Shown here one piece after another: positions 16,527 through 26,092 of a stretch of DNA of 64,000 nt. Source of the DNA: Clostridia bacterium (GTDB taxonomy: Bacteria; Bacillota; Clostridia; TANB77; CAG-508); contig CAAGKK010000025.1 in assembly GCA_900770385.1 (NCBI GenBank), positions 1 to 64,000 of the forward strand. Direction: 5' to 3'. A program made the translations under genes and the position numbers. The notes under the pieces were generated by a model. That model had not been told where the DNA came from and made no database searches. It saw only the letters and a list, made by a program, of their open reading frames with translations. Within the stretch, counting starts at the first letter, position 1. Each line of letters starts with the position of its first letter.

Positions 16527-17687
16527 TTATTCTATCTCATTTTTTCTATTTTTATAATCCACAAAATCTTCTAATATCAGCTTTAATATTGTTACTACTG
16601 GTACTGCTAAGAACATACCCAATACTCCAAAATAAGTACCTATAACTGTAACAGAAAGTATAACTAATATAGGACTTATCTGTAGTTTATCTCCCAATAT
16701 TTTCGGATTAATAATATTGGCATCTAATTGTTGTAATATAATAACCACTACTGCAAGCCATACAGCTTTTGCAATTCCTCCTGTACATATAGTGATAATA
16801 ATTGAAATAGCAACTGCTACAATAGCTCCAAAGAAAGGAATTAAATTAAATAATCCTATTAAAAATCCTAGTAATACTGCATATTTTACATTTAATATAC
16901 TCATAGCAATAGATGTTAAAATACCAACCAAAATAGCATCAATTAATTGCCCTGATATAAAGTTAAAAAATACTTCATTTGTTTTCTTAAAATACTTATC
17001 TATCACAGAATATTTTGATGTTCCAAAGATTGCTGAAGATACTCTTTTAAAAAATCTTACTATTCTTCCTCTTTCTGCTAAGGTATAAACAGATATTATT
17101 ACTGTAACAAATATATCAAATATTCCCGTAGCAAAGCTCATTGCGCCTTTTATGTATTGGCTAATATATTCTGGCGTAATATAAGATGCAAAATCTATTT
17201 GAGAAATTTTATTTAATAGCTCTTTTACATTTAGTTTTACCCATACAGACTCTTCTGGAAGTGAGTTTATAATATTAGTTAGTGTTGTATAGTATCCTGG
17301 TAAATTTCCTACCAAGTCTTTTATACTATTTATAACTGGTGGTAATATGCAATTAATTAGTATAACAATTACCAAAACTACTATTAAATAAACCGTAATT
17401 ATTGCAAAAGTTCTTGCTTTCTTTTTAACTAATTTAGATTTACTTTTTCTAAATAGTTCTTCTATTTTTTTACATGGAATATATAATATATATGCAATTA
17501 AAGCTCCCATCATAAATGGCATTAATATTCCAATTAGCTTTTTGCAAAAATCTCCTATTGCTGTAAAATTGTCTAGTATTTTATATACAGCAATAACACA
17601 GACTGCAAATATAAACCAATAAAGCCATTTTTTCAAATCATTATTATTATTTTTCATGTGCTTGCATTTATCTTCTGATTTACTCAT
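16527..17687 (-). CDS. AI-2E family (UPF0118) membrane transporter
   Basis: A 386-residue polytopic membrane protein. N-terminal helices at about 17-33 and 41-75 precede a large extracytoplasmic segment (NLPGYYTTLTNIINSLPEES). The conserved C-terminal block follows: GQLIDAILVGILTSIAMSIL, GFLIGLFNLIPFFGAIVAV and ANIINPKILGDKLQISPILV. These are signatures of PF01594. Members include AI-2 exporters and sodium/proton antiporters, so the substrate cannot be inferred. It follows exodeoxyribonuclease III by 16 bp in the same direction. Confidence 0.88.
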   Translation of the reverse strand: MSKSEDKCKHMKNNNNDLKKWLYWFIFAVCVIAVYKILDNFTAIGDFCKKLIGILMPFMMGALIAYILYIPCKKIEELFRKSKSKLVKKKARTFAIITVYLIVVLVIVILINCILPPVINSIKDLVGNLPGYYTTLTNIINSLPEESVWVKLNVKELLNKISQIDFASYITPEYISQYIKGAMSFATGIFDIFVTVIISVYTLAERGRIVRFFKRVSSAIFGTSKYSVIDKYFKKTNEVFFNFISGQLIDAILVGILTSIAMSILNVKYAVLLGFLIGLFNLIPFFGAIVAVAISIIITICTGGIAKAVWLAVVVIILQQLDANIINPKILGDKLQISPILVILSVTVIGTYFGVLGMFLAVPVVTILKLILEDFVDYKNRKNEIE

Positions 17688-17703
17688 TTGCTTCTCCTTA
17701 TAT

Positions 17704-18459
17704 TTATATTTCTATATCCAATTCTATTGGACAATGATCACTACCTAGTACTCTTGAATGTATTTTGTTATCTATAATTCGTTTTCCTAAACTTCTAGAA
17801 GTAATAAAATAATCTATTCTCCATCCAATATTTTTCTCTCTGGCATGTCCCATATAAGACCACCATGTATAAGAATCTTTTTCATTTGGATATAAATACC
17901 TAAATGTATCTATAAAATTATTGTTTAAAAGTTCTGTCATTTTATTTCTTTCTTCTATTGTAAATCCAGCATTATGAATATTAGTTTTTGGATTTTTTAA
18001 ATCAATCTCATTATGTGCAACATTTAAATCTCCACATAATATAATTGGTTTGTTTTTATCTAGTTCAATTAAATATTTCCTAAAGTCATCTTCCCACTTT
18101 TGTCTATATTCTAATCTTTCTAATTCTCTTTTAGAATTGGGTGTATAGCAATTTACCATGTAAAATTTTTCGAATTCTAATGTAATTACTCTTCCTTCTT
18201 TATCGTGTTCTTCTATTCCTATCCCATATTTCACCGATAATGGCTTTTTCTTAGTAAGTATCAAAGTTCCTGAATAACCTTTTTTCTCTGCTTCATTCCA
18301 GTATTCATAATATCCATCAAAACAAAAATCTGCTTGAGCTTTTTGCATTTTGGTTTCTTGAATACAAAATATATCTGCATCAATTTCATTAAAAAAATTC
18401 AAAAATCCTTTTTTTAATACTGCTCTTAAACCATTTACATTCCATGAAACTAACTTCAT
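17704..18459 (-). CDS. xth: Exodeoxyribonuclease III
   Basis: An AP endonuclease and 3' exonuclease of base excision repair. The 251-residue protein of the EEP fold begins MKLVSWNVNGLRAVLKKGF and shows FCIQETKMQK (metal-binding Glu), YEYWNEAEKKGYSGTLIL, NCYTPNSKRELERL, ILCGDLNVAHNEIDLKNPK, YTWWSYMGHAREKNIGWRID and the catalytic His near the end, GSDHCPIELDI. It is first of a pair with the AI-2E-type permease. Confidence 0.95.
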   Translation of the reverse strand: MKLVSWNVNGLRAVLKKGFLNFFNEIDADIFCIQETKMQKAQADFCFDGYYEYWNEAEKKGYSGTLILTKKKPLSVKYGIGIEEHDKEGRVITLEFEKFYMVNCYTPNSKRELERLEYRQKWEDDFRKYLIELDKNKPIILCGDLNVAHNEIDLKNPKTNIHNAGFTIEERNKMTELLNNNFIDTFRYLYPNEKDSYTWWSYMGHAREKNIGWRIDYFITSRSLGKRIIDNKIHSRVLGSDHCPIELDIEI

Positions 18460-18517
18460 TGCCTTCCTCCATATACGAGGATTATAACATTACATTTTGT
18501 AATTGTAAAGCAAAAAG

Positions 18518-18548
18518 AAAAATTGGAAGTACTTCCAATTTTTCTTTT
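18518..18548 (-). terminator. Terminator of the 3D/G5 wall protein
   Basis: A perfect 13-bp palindrome (aaaaattggaagt / acttccaattttt) at the end of the wall-protein gene on the minus strand. The A/T runs allow termination in either direction. Confidence 0.75.
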
Positions 18549-18549
18549 A

Positions 18550-19572
18550 TTATTTTACATATATATAACATTCTAAATTTTTTCTACCAAATTTTATACA
18601 TTCATTGTAAGTACTCATGTATATATCTAGTTTGTTATTTGATATTGCTCCGCCTCTATCTTGAACAACAAACCATCCACCATTTGGTTTATTTTTTAAT
18701 GCTGGTATATAAATTACTGTTCCCATTGGATATGCTTTTCCTGCTGCAACTGTATACCAAGATGTAGCTTGGCTACCATTTGCTGTTTTTCCATATCCTT
18801 TGCTACCTGCTTTTTTTCCACATGTAGAAGCTGTGTATGCTGATGTATTTAAAGTTTTTACTATAGGTTTTATTCCTTCTACTTTTTTAGCGATTGATGA
18901 TGTATTTGCAGCTTTTGATGCAACTTCTGTTGAACCTGTTCTATTTACTGTTTCTCCACTTCTTGAAGTTGTATTTGTTACTTGAACTATCTTATTGACT
19001 GCTTTTTTAATTATTTTTTCATCTATTACTTTTCTATCTATCTCTATATCATTTTGATATTTTACTTTGTATGTTACTTCTTTTATTCCTTCTTTACCTT
19101 GTTGAATTACTTTGTTGCTTCTATCATCTGTGGCTGTTTGAGCATTTTTAGTTATAGTTTCGTAAGGAATTGCTTCTTCTTTTACTTCTATTTTTTCTAT
19201 TATATTAGTATAACTACCTAATATTTGTTCTTTTGAAATAGCTGTTTCTTCGTTTGCTAATTCTAATAATTGTGTGTTTGTTGTTCCAGATTTTGATATT
19301 ACAATATTTACATTTTCTCCTGTTATTTCACTATCTTTATCTGGAAATACTGTTTCATCTGGTAATACAACTATATGATTTTCTTCTAATATTTCTGAAA
19401 CTTTAGTTTTTGTTGTTAAAATATTCATTTCATAATTATTAGATAGAACTATTTTTACACTATTTAATTTTGAATTAAAAGCTCTAACTGCAATATTGCA
19501 TGTAAAAATTAAGATTAAAGTTATGATTGTAATTTTAAGCACTTGCAATGAAGCTTTTTCGTTTTTCTTCAT
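18550..19572 (-). CDS. Cell wall protein with DUF348, G5 and 3D domains (YabE-like)
   Basis: A 340-residue secreted or membrane-anchored protein. It has an N-terminal helix (about 11-31), a DUF348 ubiquitin-like region (SVKIVLSNNYEMNILTTKTK), and a G5 domain (about 130-195; VKEEAIPYETITKNAQ, VTYKVKYQNDIEIDRKVI). A Ser/Thr-rich linker leads to the C-terminal 3D domain (about 240-340; TLNTSAYTAS, MGTVIYIPALKN, FVVQDRGGAISNNKLDIYMS). The 3D domain is named for its three aspartates and belongs to the RlpA/MltA double-psi barrel of lytic transglycosylases; such proteins act as resuscitation-promoting or cortex-related wall enzymes. Two conserved aspartates are visible (QDRGG, LDIYM). Confidence 0.9.
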   Translation of the reverse strand: MKKNEKASLQVLKITIITLILIFTCNIAVRAFNSKLNSVKIVLSNNYEMNILTTKTKVSEILEENHIVVLPDETVFPDKDSEITGENVNIVISKSGTTNTQLLELANEETAISKEQILGSYTNIIEKIEVKEEAIPYETITKNAQTATDDRSNKVIQQGKEGIKEVTYKVKYQNDIEIDRKVIDEKIIKKAVNKIVQVTNTTSRSGETVNRTGSTEVASKAANTSSIAKKVEGIKPIVKTLNTSAYTASTCGKKAGSKGYGKTANGSQATSWYTVAAGKAYPMGTVIYIPALKNKPNGGWFVVQDRGGAISNNKLDIYMSTYNECIKFGRKNLECYIYVK

Positions 19573-19760
19573 AAATTAAATCCTCCTTAATCGACATTCC
19601 TATTATAGCATTTTATTCCATAAATGTCAAATTTTCATATTATATTGTATTCAGCTTGTACCAATAATATGAACATATTGTTAAAAATTTTTTAATATTA
19701 TTGTAATATATTTTTTTATATGTTAATATTAGTTTATACTATTAAAAGGAGGATTATAAA

Positions 19761-20312
19761 ATGTTTATATTAATCATTATTATTGCTTTAGTTGTTATTG
19801 CTATAATTGGTATCTATAATGGTTTAGTTAGAGCTAGATTAAAAGTAAAAAATGCATGGAGCCAAATAGATGTGCAATTACAAAGAAGATTTGATTTAAT
19901 TCCAAATTTTGTTGAAACAGTAAAAGGATATATGAATCATGAATCTGATACATTAACAAAAATTGCAGAACTTAGAACTTCTTGGGCTCATGCCAATACT
20001 GTTGAAGAAAAAGCTAGTTTGAATGATCAATTATCTAATACTTTAAAAACTATAATGGCTGTAAGTGAAAGTTATCCAGATTTAAAAGCTAATCAAAACT
20101 TTATGGATTTACAAGAAGAATTAAGAAATACAGAAAATAAAATTTCTTTTTCTAGACAATTCTATAATGATACTGTAACTATGTATAATACAAAACTAGA
20201 AGTATTTCCAAGTAATATATTTGCTAGTATGTTTAATTTTACTGCAGAACCATTATTTACTGTTGAAAGTGATGAAGCTAGAAAAAATGTAAAAGTAGAT
20301 TTTAATAAATAG
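19761..20312 (+). CDS. lemA: LemA family protein (paralogue 1)
   Basis: A 183-residue LemA-fold protein with an N-terminal membrane helix (about 2-22, FILIIIIALVVIAIIGIYNG) and a cytoplasmic or exposed helical bundle. Family signatures are KNAWSQIDVQLQRRFDLIPNFVETVKGY, ESYPDLKANQNFMDLQEELRNTENKI and FYNDTVTMYNTKLEVFPSNI. The molecular role of LemA proteins is unsettled, but they are often paired with an M48 protease, as here (htpX, 62 bp downstream). The ribosome site is AGGAGG. A second LemA (43.0 kb) has a different partner. Confidence 0.93.
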   Translation: MFILIIIIALVVIAIIGIYNGLVRARLKVKNAWSQIDVQLQRRFDLIPNFVETVKGYMNHESDTLTKIAELRTSWAHANTVEEKASLNDQLSNTLKTIMAVSESYPDLKANQNFMDLQEELRNTENKISFSRQFYNDTVTMYNTKLEVFPSNIFASMFNFTAEPLFTVESDEARKNVKVDFNK

Positions 20313-20374
20313 AATTGAAAAAAGGGGTTAGAGGTTTTTATTTCTTGCCCCTATTTTTATGTAAGGAGAAGACT

Positions 20375-21250
20375 ATGTTCGAAGATATTAGAAAAAATAA
20401 AATTAAAACTGGTGTTATTGTTTCTATATTTTTATTAATGATTACATTAATTGTGTATTATATTTGTATGGCTTTCGAATTAGGTAGTATGTCTATTGTA
20501 TTCGCATTAATTGTTTCTATAATTTCAACTTTTGCATCTTACTACAATTGCGACAAAATTGTACTAGCCGTAAATAAAGCCAGACCAGCAACTACGGATG
20601 AATTTAATAAACTAAACAATATTCTTGATGCATTAATCATTAGTTCTGGCATGAAATATAGACCAAAATTATATATTGTTGATGATAACCAACCAAATGC
20701 ATTTGCAACAGGCAGAAATCCGGAAAACTCTGTAATTTGTGTTACAACTGCACTTTTAGATAAATTAGATTATTATGAAATTGAAGGAGTTCTTGCACAC
20801 GAATTAAGCCATATTGCTAACTATGATATAAGATTATCTGCCGTTGTTAGTGTTATGGTTGGACTTATTGTTATGCTTTCTGATTTATTTACTAGAAATT
20901 TCTTTTTTAAAAGAAGAAATAACGATAATGACAATTCAAGTGCATTATTACTAATTATTGGTTTTATATTTTTAATTATATCTCCAATATTTGCAAAATT
21001 ACTGCAACTTGCTGTTTCTCGTAGAAGAGAATATCTAGCAGATAGTACTGCTATAAAATACACTAGAAATCCAGATGGATTAATTTCTGCTTTAGAAAAA
21101 ATTTCTCAAGATCCAAATGAATTAAGTTCTGCAAACAAAGCAACAGCTCATATGTATATTGCAGAACCTTTTAAGAAAAAAACTGCTAGTTGGTTTTCTA
21201 CTCACCCACCTGTTGAAGACAGAATAGCAGCATTAAGAAATCTAAAATAG
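20375..21250 (+). CDS. htpX: HtpX-like M48 zinc metalloprotease
   Basis: A membrane-bound zinc protease for quality control of membrane proteins. The 291-residue protein has two N-terminal helices (about 12-55), the zinc site VLAHELSHIANYDI (HExxH), a second pair of membrane helices (about 155-210), the third zinc ligand Glu in RRREYLADSTAI, and the C-terminal STHPPVEDRIAALRNL typical of HtpX. The start is ATG 20375 (AAGGAGAAGACT upstream); a longer in-frame start at 20315 crosses a terminator-like hairpin and lacks a site. It is paired with lemA. Its last codons overlap the end of tatD by 9 bp, tail to tail. Confidence 0.93.
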   Translation: MFEDIRKNKIKTGVIVSIFLLMITLIVYYICMAFELGSMSIVFALIVSIISTFASYYNCDKIVLAVNKARPATTDEFNKLNNILDALIISSGMKYRPKLYIVDDNQPNAFATGRNPENSVICVTTALLDKLDYYEIEGVLAHELSHIANYDIRLSAVVSVMVGLIVMLSDLFTRNFFFKRRNNDNDNSSALLLIIGFIFLIISPIFAKLLQLAVSRRREYLADSTAIKYTRNPDGLISALEKISQDPNELSSANKATAHMYIAEPFKKKTASWFSTHPPVEDRIAALRNLK

Positions 21251-22027
21251 TTTAAAAATTTTCTTTGCATTAATGTTAGTAATTTGAGCAATATCTTCTA
21301 AAGTTTTGCTTTTTACAGTTGCAATTTTTTCTGCAACATATCTAACATTAGTGCAATTATTTCTTTTACCCCTAAATGGCTCTGGAGATAAATATGGACT
21401 ATCTGTTTCAATTAAAATTTTATCTTCTGGTATCATTTTTATTATTTCATCTGCATTTTTAGCATTTTTAAAAGTTATTACTCCAGATAACGAAATATAA
21501 TACCCCAACTTTAACGCTTCTTTTACTAGTTCTCTATTTAGAGGACAACAATGAAATATTCCCCTGTTTTTAACAGGATTTTCTTTTAATATTTGTAAAG
21601 TATCATTTATTGCTTCTCTTGTATGAATCACAATTGGTAGGTTTAGGCTATTGGCTAATTCTATTTGTTTTATAAACATTTCTTTTTGTAACTCTTTATT
21701 TTCTTTATTCCAATAATAATCTAGTCCTATCTCCCCAACTGCTACAATCTTTTTATTATTTTCTATAATTTTTCTTATTTCATATATATCTTTTTCTATA
21801 TCATTGGAATTTTTTATGTTTTTTACTCCATCTGGTGAAATTCCTATTATTGCATATGCAGCTTCACACTTTTTTACTATCTCTATTGCTTTTTTTGAAC
21901 TTTCTATATCGTAACCTGCCACAATAAAATTAGAAACGCCATTTTCTAGCGTCTCTTTAATTACTATTTCTCTATCTAAATCAAATTTTTCATCATTATA
22001 ATGTGCATGTGAGTCAAATAAATTCAT
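21242..22027 (-). CDS. tatD: TatD family metal-dependent DNase
   Basis: A metal-dependent hydrolase with 3'-5' exonuclease activity, thought to act in DNA repair or fragmentation. The 261-residue TIM-barrel protein shows NLFDSHAHYNDEKFD (first metal His pair), AVGEIGLDYYWNKENK (Glu ligand), LPIVIHTREA, IFHCCPLNRELV and LIETDSPYLSPEPFRGKRN (catalytic Asp). It is last in a four-gene unit: WG-repeat protein, 411-residue unknown, acpS, tatD, with gaps of 15-19 bp. Confidence 0.94.
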   Translation of the reverse strand: MNLFDSHAHYNDEKFDLDREIVIKETLENGVSNFIVAGYDIESSKKAIEIVKKCEAAYAIIGISPDGVKNIKNSNDIEKDIYEIRKIIENNKKIVAVGEIGLDYYWNKENKELQKEMFIKQIELANSLNLPIVIHTREAINDTLQILKENPVKNRGIFHCCPLNRELVKEALKLGYYISLSGVITFKNAKNADEIIKMIPEDKILIETDSPYLSPEPFRGKRNNCTNVRYVAEKIATVKSKTLEDIAQITNINAKKIFKLF

Positions 22028-22042
22028 TTTTAAACCTTCTTC

Positions 22043-22417
22043 TTAATAATTTATTATTACAGTAGAAACTGCATATTCTTTACAATGTGATATACTTATA
22101 TCAATTTGTGTTATTTGATTTTTTATTTTTTCATTTAGTATATCAATATACGGTCTTCCATTTATATCATTTAATATTTGCACATCTTTCCAAGAAATTG
22201 CAAACTTATTTTCTAATATATTTGATATTGCTTTGTAGATTGCCTCTTTTCCTGCGAATCTTGCCGCATAATGTTGATATTTGGCATTTTTCTTGCTTTC
22301 GCAATATTCAATTTCTTTTTCTGTATATATTTCTTCTATGAACTTATTTCCTATATTTTCTATTGCATCTTTAACTCTACTTATTTCAATAATGTCTGTA
22401 CCTATTGATATTTTCAT
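22043..22417 (-). CDS. acpS: Holo-[acyl-carrier-protein] synthase
   Basis: Transfers 4'-phosphopantetheine from CoA to a serine of acyl carrier protein, activating fatty-acid synthesis. The 124-residue protein has the family length, with SIGTDIIEISRVKDAIEN (metal-binding Asp) and AARFAGKEAIYKAIS (metal-binding Glu and catalytic Lys). I start at ATG 22417, with AGGTAGG upstream; a longer frame would run into the preceding gene. It sits between the 411-residue unknown gene and tatD. Confidence 0.95.
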   Translation of the reverse strand: MKISIGTDIIEISRVKDAIENIGNKFIEEIYTEKEIEYCESKKNAKYQHYAARFAGKEAIYKAISNILENKFAISWKDVQILNDINGRPYIDILNEKIKNQITQIDISISHCKEYAVSTVIINY

Positions 22418-22433
22418 TTTTTTCCTACCTTTA

Positions 22434-23669
22434 TTATTTAAAAAATAACCAACTAGATAAATTTGCAATTCCAAATATTATTGCAATAATAGCCAACACA
22501 ATTATTATTTTATTTTGTTTAATATTTTTTTCTATTCTAGCTTCTTTATAATATGTGTCATACTTTATTTTAACTTCTTGATATAGTTCTTGTAAATTTA
22601 GTTTTTCTCTACATCTTTTATAAATTTTTTGACCTAGTGCTTCTGTTGTAATTTCGTTAATCCATATATTTTGAGTAAAATCAATAAATTTATTCATTAC
22701 ATTTTTTATATTTCTAGTTTCACTAAATTCTTTACTTAGTTTTTTCAAATAGTACCTTTGATGTAATGCTAATAAATATGTATATAAATATTGATTTTCA
22801 TATAATGTTGGCAATTTTGTATAATTATTTTTATCTGTAGATGAGCAGATTAAAAAACATCCTTTATTATTTATTCTAATTTTCATATAACTAGAATTTG
22901 TAATCATTGTTAGCTTTTCATAATCTACCTCTACACTTGTATTACTTGGTTTTATTTCTGATAATTTTATAAATTCATTTTCTATATTTTCAAAGTCAGT
23001 ATTTTTGTTCCAATATTTAGAATCCACGCATGCGTAAGCATATGTTAAAAATAAATCATCATCTATATCTAATTGTTTGCTATCTATTTTTTTACCAGTT
23101 ATTTCTGCTATAATTTCTGTTAGCTTTTTTATATTGCTAAAAGCATCTGTCTGGATTTTTATTTTATCTATTTTCTCTAGTTTTTTATTTTCTAAATTTA
23201 AATTACTAAATTTATAATTAAAGTTTAGCAAGTCAGAAAATTCATTAGTTTCTTCCATATGTGTTTTAAATATTAAAAAACATATTCCTGTTTTAAAACA
23301 AACTAAATCAATCTTAGTAATCTTAAAAAATATCCCGTCTTTTTCTTCTAATTTTCCTTGTAATTCTTGAGCTAAATTATACTCAAACATAATACAATTT
23401 TGTTTATTTAATACATTATATTGACTTTGCTTACTTAATTTATAAAAAGCATCTAGTTTTTCTTTTGAAAATGTAAAATCTTGAAAAGTATTACTTTTTA
23501 TACTTGGCATAAAATAATTGTACAAATCAATATCTTTAAACCCATCAAAAAATTTCAAATGATAATTTTTATTTTTTATCATACTGGTAATATATTTTTT
23601 ATATTTTTCTGTTTTTATTGCATATGGATAAATGAAATATGTATATTGGTAATTCAAATTCAACTCCAT
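22434..23669 (-). CDS. Unknown protein with a single C-terminal membrane anchor
   Basis: I do not recognise a family. The 411-residue protein is mostly soluble and mixed alpha/beta, with short aromatic N-terminal strands (YQYTYFIYPYAIKTEKY). A long helical region near the end (LQELYQEVKIKYDTYYKEAR) leads into one C-terminal membrane helix (about 388-408, IIIVLAIIAIIFGIANLSSW). Long amphipathic helices before a terminal membrane segment recall CorA-like proteins, but I see no GMN motif, so this is only a resemblance. ATG 23669 is used because AAAGG lies nine bases upstream. It is probably cotranscribed with the WG-repeat gene upstream (19 bp) and acpS downstream (16 bp). Confidence 0.7.
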   Translation of the reverse strand: MELNLNYQYTYFIYPYAIKTEKYKKYITSMIKNKNYHLKFFDGFKDIDLYNYFMPSIKSNTFQDFTFSKEKLDAFYKLSKQSQYNVLNKQNCIMFEYNLAQELQGKLEEKDGIFFKITKIDLVCFKTGICFLIFKTHMEETNEFSDLLNFNYKFSNLNLENKKLEKIDKIKIQTDAFSNIKKLTEIIAEITGKKIDSKQLDIDDDLFLTYAYACVDSKYWNKNTDFENIENEFIKLSEIKPSNTSVEVDYEKLTMITNSSYMKIRINNKGCFLICSSTDKNNYTKLPTLYENQYLYTYLLALHQRYYLKKLSKEFSETRNIKNVMNKFIDFTQNIWINEITTEALGQKIYKRCREKLNLQELYQEVKIKYDTYYKEARIEKNIKQNKIIIVLAIIAIIFGIANLSSWLFFK

Positions 23670-23688
23670 CTTTTGCATCCTTTCTTAA

Positions 23689-25191
23689 TTAATCTGTGTA
23701 ATATAACAAATTAATATCTTTTCCTAAGTGATATTTTCCTATATAATCAATTAATAAATTTTCATCTAAGTTATCGTTTATTCCATTAATAATGTTTCCG
23801 TCTTTATCTAAAGCTCCCCATTTACCATCTTTTTTTATTGCTGAAAATCCATATTTGTTTTGTTCTTTTGCATCATCATAAATACAATCTACAACAACTT
23901 TTCCATCTTTATCTACGAAACCATATTTACCATTTTCTTTTTTCAAGAATAAATTGTTTTGTGTTAATATCTTTGCAGGATTTTGCTCTTCTCCATTTAG
24001 GTTGTAATAAGCATATCCTTCTTCTTTCCATACTTTTATATAATTTTTTTCTTGATTTACATCATTTACTATACCTTTAGTAATCTCTTCTAGATTATTG
24101 TTTAATATATAGTTTAGTCCATCTTCATTTTCTGCTGGTTCTAGTTCATATATTTTAACTGTTTTATAAAATTGTATATTTTTATAAGTAAATGCTTTTT
24201 TCTCTTCTTTGTTTTTATTTATTATGCCGTAAGAATTATCTTTTTTAGCTATAAACATATCATTACAAGTATATGTTAAATCATTGTATTCACATTTTAC
24301 TATTTCTTCACCATCTAAATTTACTGCCCCAAATTTATTATCTTTTTTATAAACAACTATATTATCTTCTACTTGCTTTATTTCACTAAATTTTAAGTCT
24401 GACACTAAAGTTTCTTCTTTATTATTTATTAATTTATATTTTCCATCTTCTTTAACATAAAAATTTTCTTTATTATTTAATTTCTTTACTTCTTCATATT
24501 TTATTTGTGTTTTTCCATATACTCCATATTTTTCTTCAGAATTTTTAACAATATATAAATTAGTATCTTCTCCTAAACTTTGTATTTGTTCATATTCATT
24601 TGGTATTAATTCTGCTCCACTTAAATTAATTAAACCAACTTTCGAATCTTTTGTTGTTAAAATTGCTCCCTTAGTTCCTTTTAAAGACGTAATTGAATCA
24701 AACTCTGGTTCTACTAAAACTTTTCCATTTGTATTAACTAATCCATACTTTCCATCTCTTTGAAATTTTAATACACCTTGCTCATACCATAAATTGTTAT
24801 TTTCATCATAATTTTCTATTGCTTGAACTTGTTCATACTTTTTTAAAATTTCTTTTCCGTTTGCATTTAATATTTTAGTTGTATAAGTATTATTTGTATA
24901 ATCAACATTTTCTGTACAAATAAATAGTGCTTTTGTATTATCTGGAATAATAATCATTTCTTCATAGGTAGGTTCTATAACAATATTAGCTTGACTATCT
25001 ATTACTCCCCATTTATCATTTGAATATAAAGAAAAATATGATTTAGTAGCAATTGTTTTTGTAGATTCTTGTCCTATTAATTTTTTAATAGCTATTATAA
25101 ATACAATCATTACTACTATTATAAGAATAACTGCCACTACTTTTTTCATATTTAACTTTGGTTCATTATTATATCTTCTTCCTCTACTCAT
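23689..25191 (-). CDS. Membrane-anchored WG-repeat protein
   Basis: A 500-residue protein with a short basic N terminus, one membrane helix (about 16-37, KVVAVILIIVVMIVFIIAIK) and a large extracytoplasmic part built from WG repeats. Typical repeat pieces are DKWGVIDSQANIVIEPTYEE, DGKYGLVNTNGKVLVEPEFD, SKVGLINLSGAELIPNEYEQ, NKFGAVNLDGEEIVKCEYND and GKYGFVDKDGKVVVDCIYDD; about ten can be counted. WG repeats are beta-rich modules of unknown binding partners. It is first in the four-gene unit with acpS and tatD. Confidence 0.88.
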   Translation of the reverse strand: MSRGRRYNNEPKLNMKKVVAVILIIVVMIVFIIAIKKLIGQESTKTIATKSYFSLYSNDKWGVIDSQANIVIEPTYEEMIIIPDNTKALFICTENVDYTNNTYTTKILNANGKEILKKYEQVQAIENYDENNNLWYEQGVLKFQRDGKYGLVNTNGKVLVEPEFDSITSLKGTKGAILTTKDSKVGLINLSGAELIPNEYEQIQSLGEDTNLYIVKNSEEKYGVYGKTQIKYEEVKKLNNKENFYVKEDGKYKLINNKEETLVSDLKFSEIKQVEDNIVVYKKDNKFGAVNLDGEEIVKCEYNDLTYTCNDMFIAKKDNSYGIINKNKEEKKAFTYKNIQFYKTVKIYELEPAENEDGLNYILNNNLEEITKGIVNDVNQEKNYIKVWKEEGYAYYNLNGEEQNPAKILTQNNLFLKKENGKYGFVDKDGKVVVDCIYDDAKEQNKYGFSAIKKDGKWGALDKDGNIINGINDNLDENLLIDYIGKYHLGKDINLLYYTD

Positions 25192-25261
25192 AATTCCTCC
25201 TATTTTACAATATATAATATATCACAAAATCAGTTATCTGTCGATATCCAATTAACTCTTA

Positions 25262-25290
25262 TTGAATTTTTTTTTGATTTGTTTTATAAT
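25262..25290 (+). promoter_or_regulatory. Promoter of the acyl-ACP thioesterase
   Basis: TTGAAT and a perfect TATAAT are 17 bp apart, about 38 bp upstream of the gene at 25328. A run of T in the spacer is typical of strong low-GC promoters. Confidence 0.7.
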
Positions 25291-25327
25291 ACATGTTATT
25301 AATTAATAACATAATAAGGAGATACAT

Positions 25328-26053
25328 ATGAATAGTTATTCAAAAAAAGTAACATTAAAATATAGTGATATTGGAATTGCAAATAAATTGAATTTAAAAT
25401 CATTAATAAAATATTTACAAGATGCTGCTGGAGAACATTCTGATTTGGCAGGATATGGCATTAGCAATATAGAAAAAACACATCTAGCTTGGTTAGTTTT
25501 AAATTGGAAAGTAAAAATGATTTCTCACCCTCATTACAACGAAGAAATAACAATAAAAACATGGGCAAGAAGTTTAGAAAAAGTTTATTCATATAGAGAT
25601 TTTGAAATTTTAGATAGTAATAATAATCTAGTTGCTATTGCAAGTTCTAAATGGCTTTTAGTGGATAGCAATACAAAAAAAATCAAACACATAACAGAAG
25701 ATATTGTTAATTCTTACGGACTTAATAATAAAGCTGTATTTAATGTAAATTTAGATGAAAAACCTAAAGTCCCAGAAAATAATTCTTTAAACTTTACATA
25801 TAAGGTTCAAAGAAGAGATATTGATACAAATCATCATGTAAATAATTTGTTTTATATTGATTTTGCTTTAGAAACCATTCCTGAAAATATTTATTTATCT
25901 AATGAATTTAATAATATAGAAATTTTTTATAAAAAAGAAATTAAATATGGAGAGATTATTAATTGTTATTACTCGTTCGAAGATAATAAACATATTGTGA
26001 CTATTAAAAGTGAGGATAACTCTATTTTACATTCTATTATTACCTTGTATTAA
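25328..26053 (+). CDS. Acyl-ACP thioesterase (FatA/FatB type)
   Basis: Releases fatty acids from acyl carrier protein. The 241-residue protein is a tandem hotdog fold (PF01643). The N-terminal half contains LQDAAGEHSDLAGYGI and HLAWLVLNWKVKM, with the strand EITIKTWARSLEKVYSYRDF. The second hotdog carries the active-site segment VQRRDIDTNHHVNNLFYID, with the Asn-x-His pair. It begins with AGGAG upstream and ends at a shared terminator with spoIIE. It may set membrane fatty-acid composition (inference). The gene is monocistronic. Confidence 0.92.
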   Translation: MNSYSKKVTLKYSDIGIANKLNLKSLIKYLQDAAGEHSDLAGYGISNIEKTHLAWLVLNWKVKMISHPHYNEEITIKTWARSLEKVYSYRDFEILDSNNNLVAIASSKWLLVDSNTKKIKHITEDIVNSYGLNNKAVFNVNLDEKPKVPENNSLNFTYKVQRRDIDTNHHVNNLFYIDFALETIPENIYLSNEFNNIEIFYKKEIKYGEIINCYYSFEDNKHIVTIKSEDNSILHSIITLY

Positions 26054-26092
26054 AATATCGGTGGACATGTTAGTCCACCGATATTTTTTTAA
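26052..26092. terminator. Bidirectional terminator between the thioesterase gene and spoIIE
   Basis: A 13-bp stem (aatatcggtggac / gtccaccgatatt) with a 6-base loop, flanked by T and A runs. Its ggtggac/gtccacc arms resemble the dispersed repeat hairpins. Confidence 0.88.

Noticed and set aside
20313..20374. Upstream start that would add 20 residues to HtpX
   Set aside because: It covers a hairpin of a ggggtt/gcccct kind and has no ribosome site at 20315; ATG 20375 has AAGGAG.
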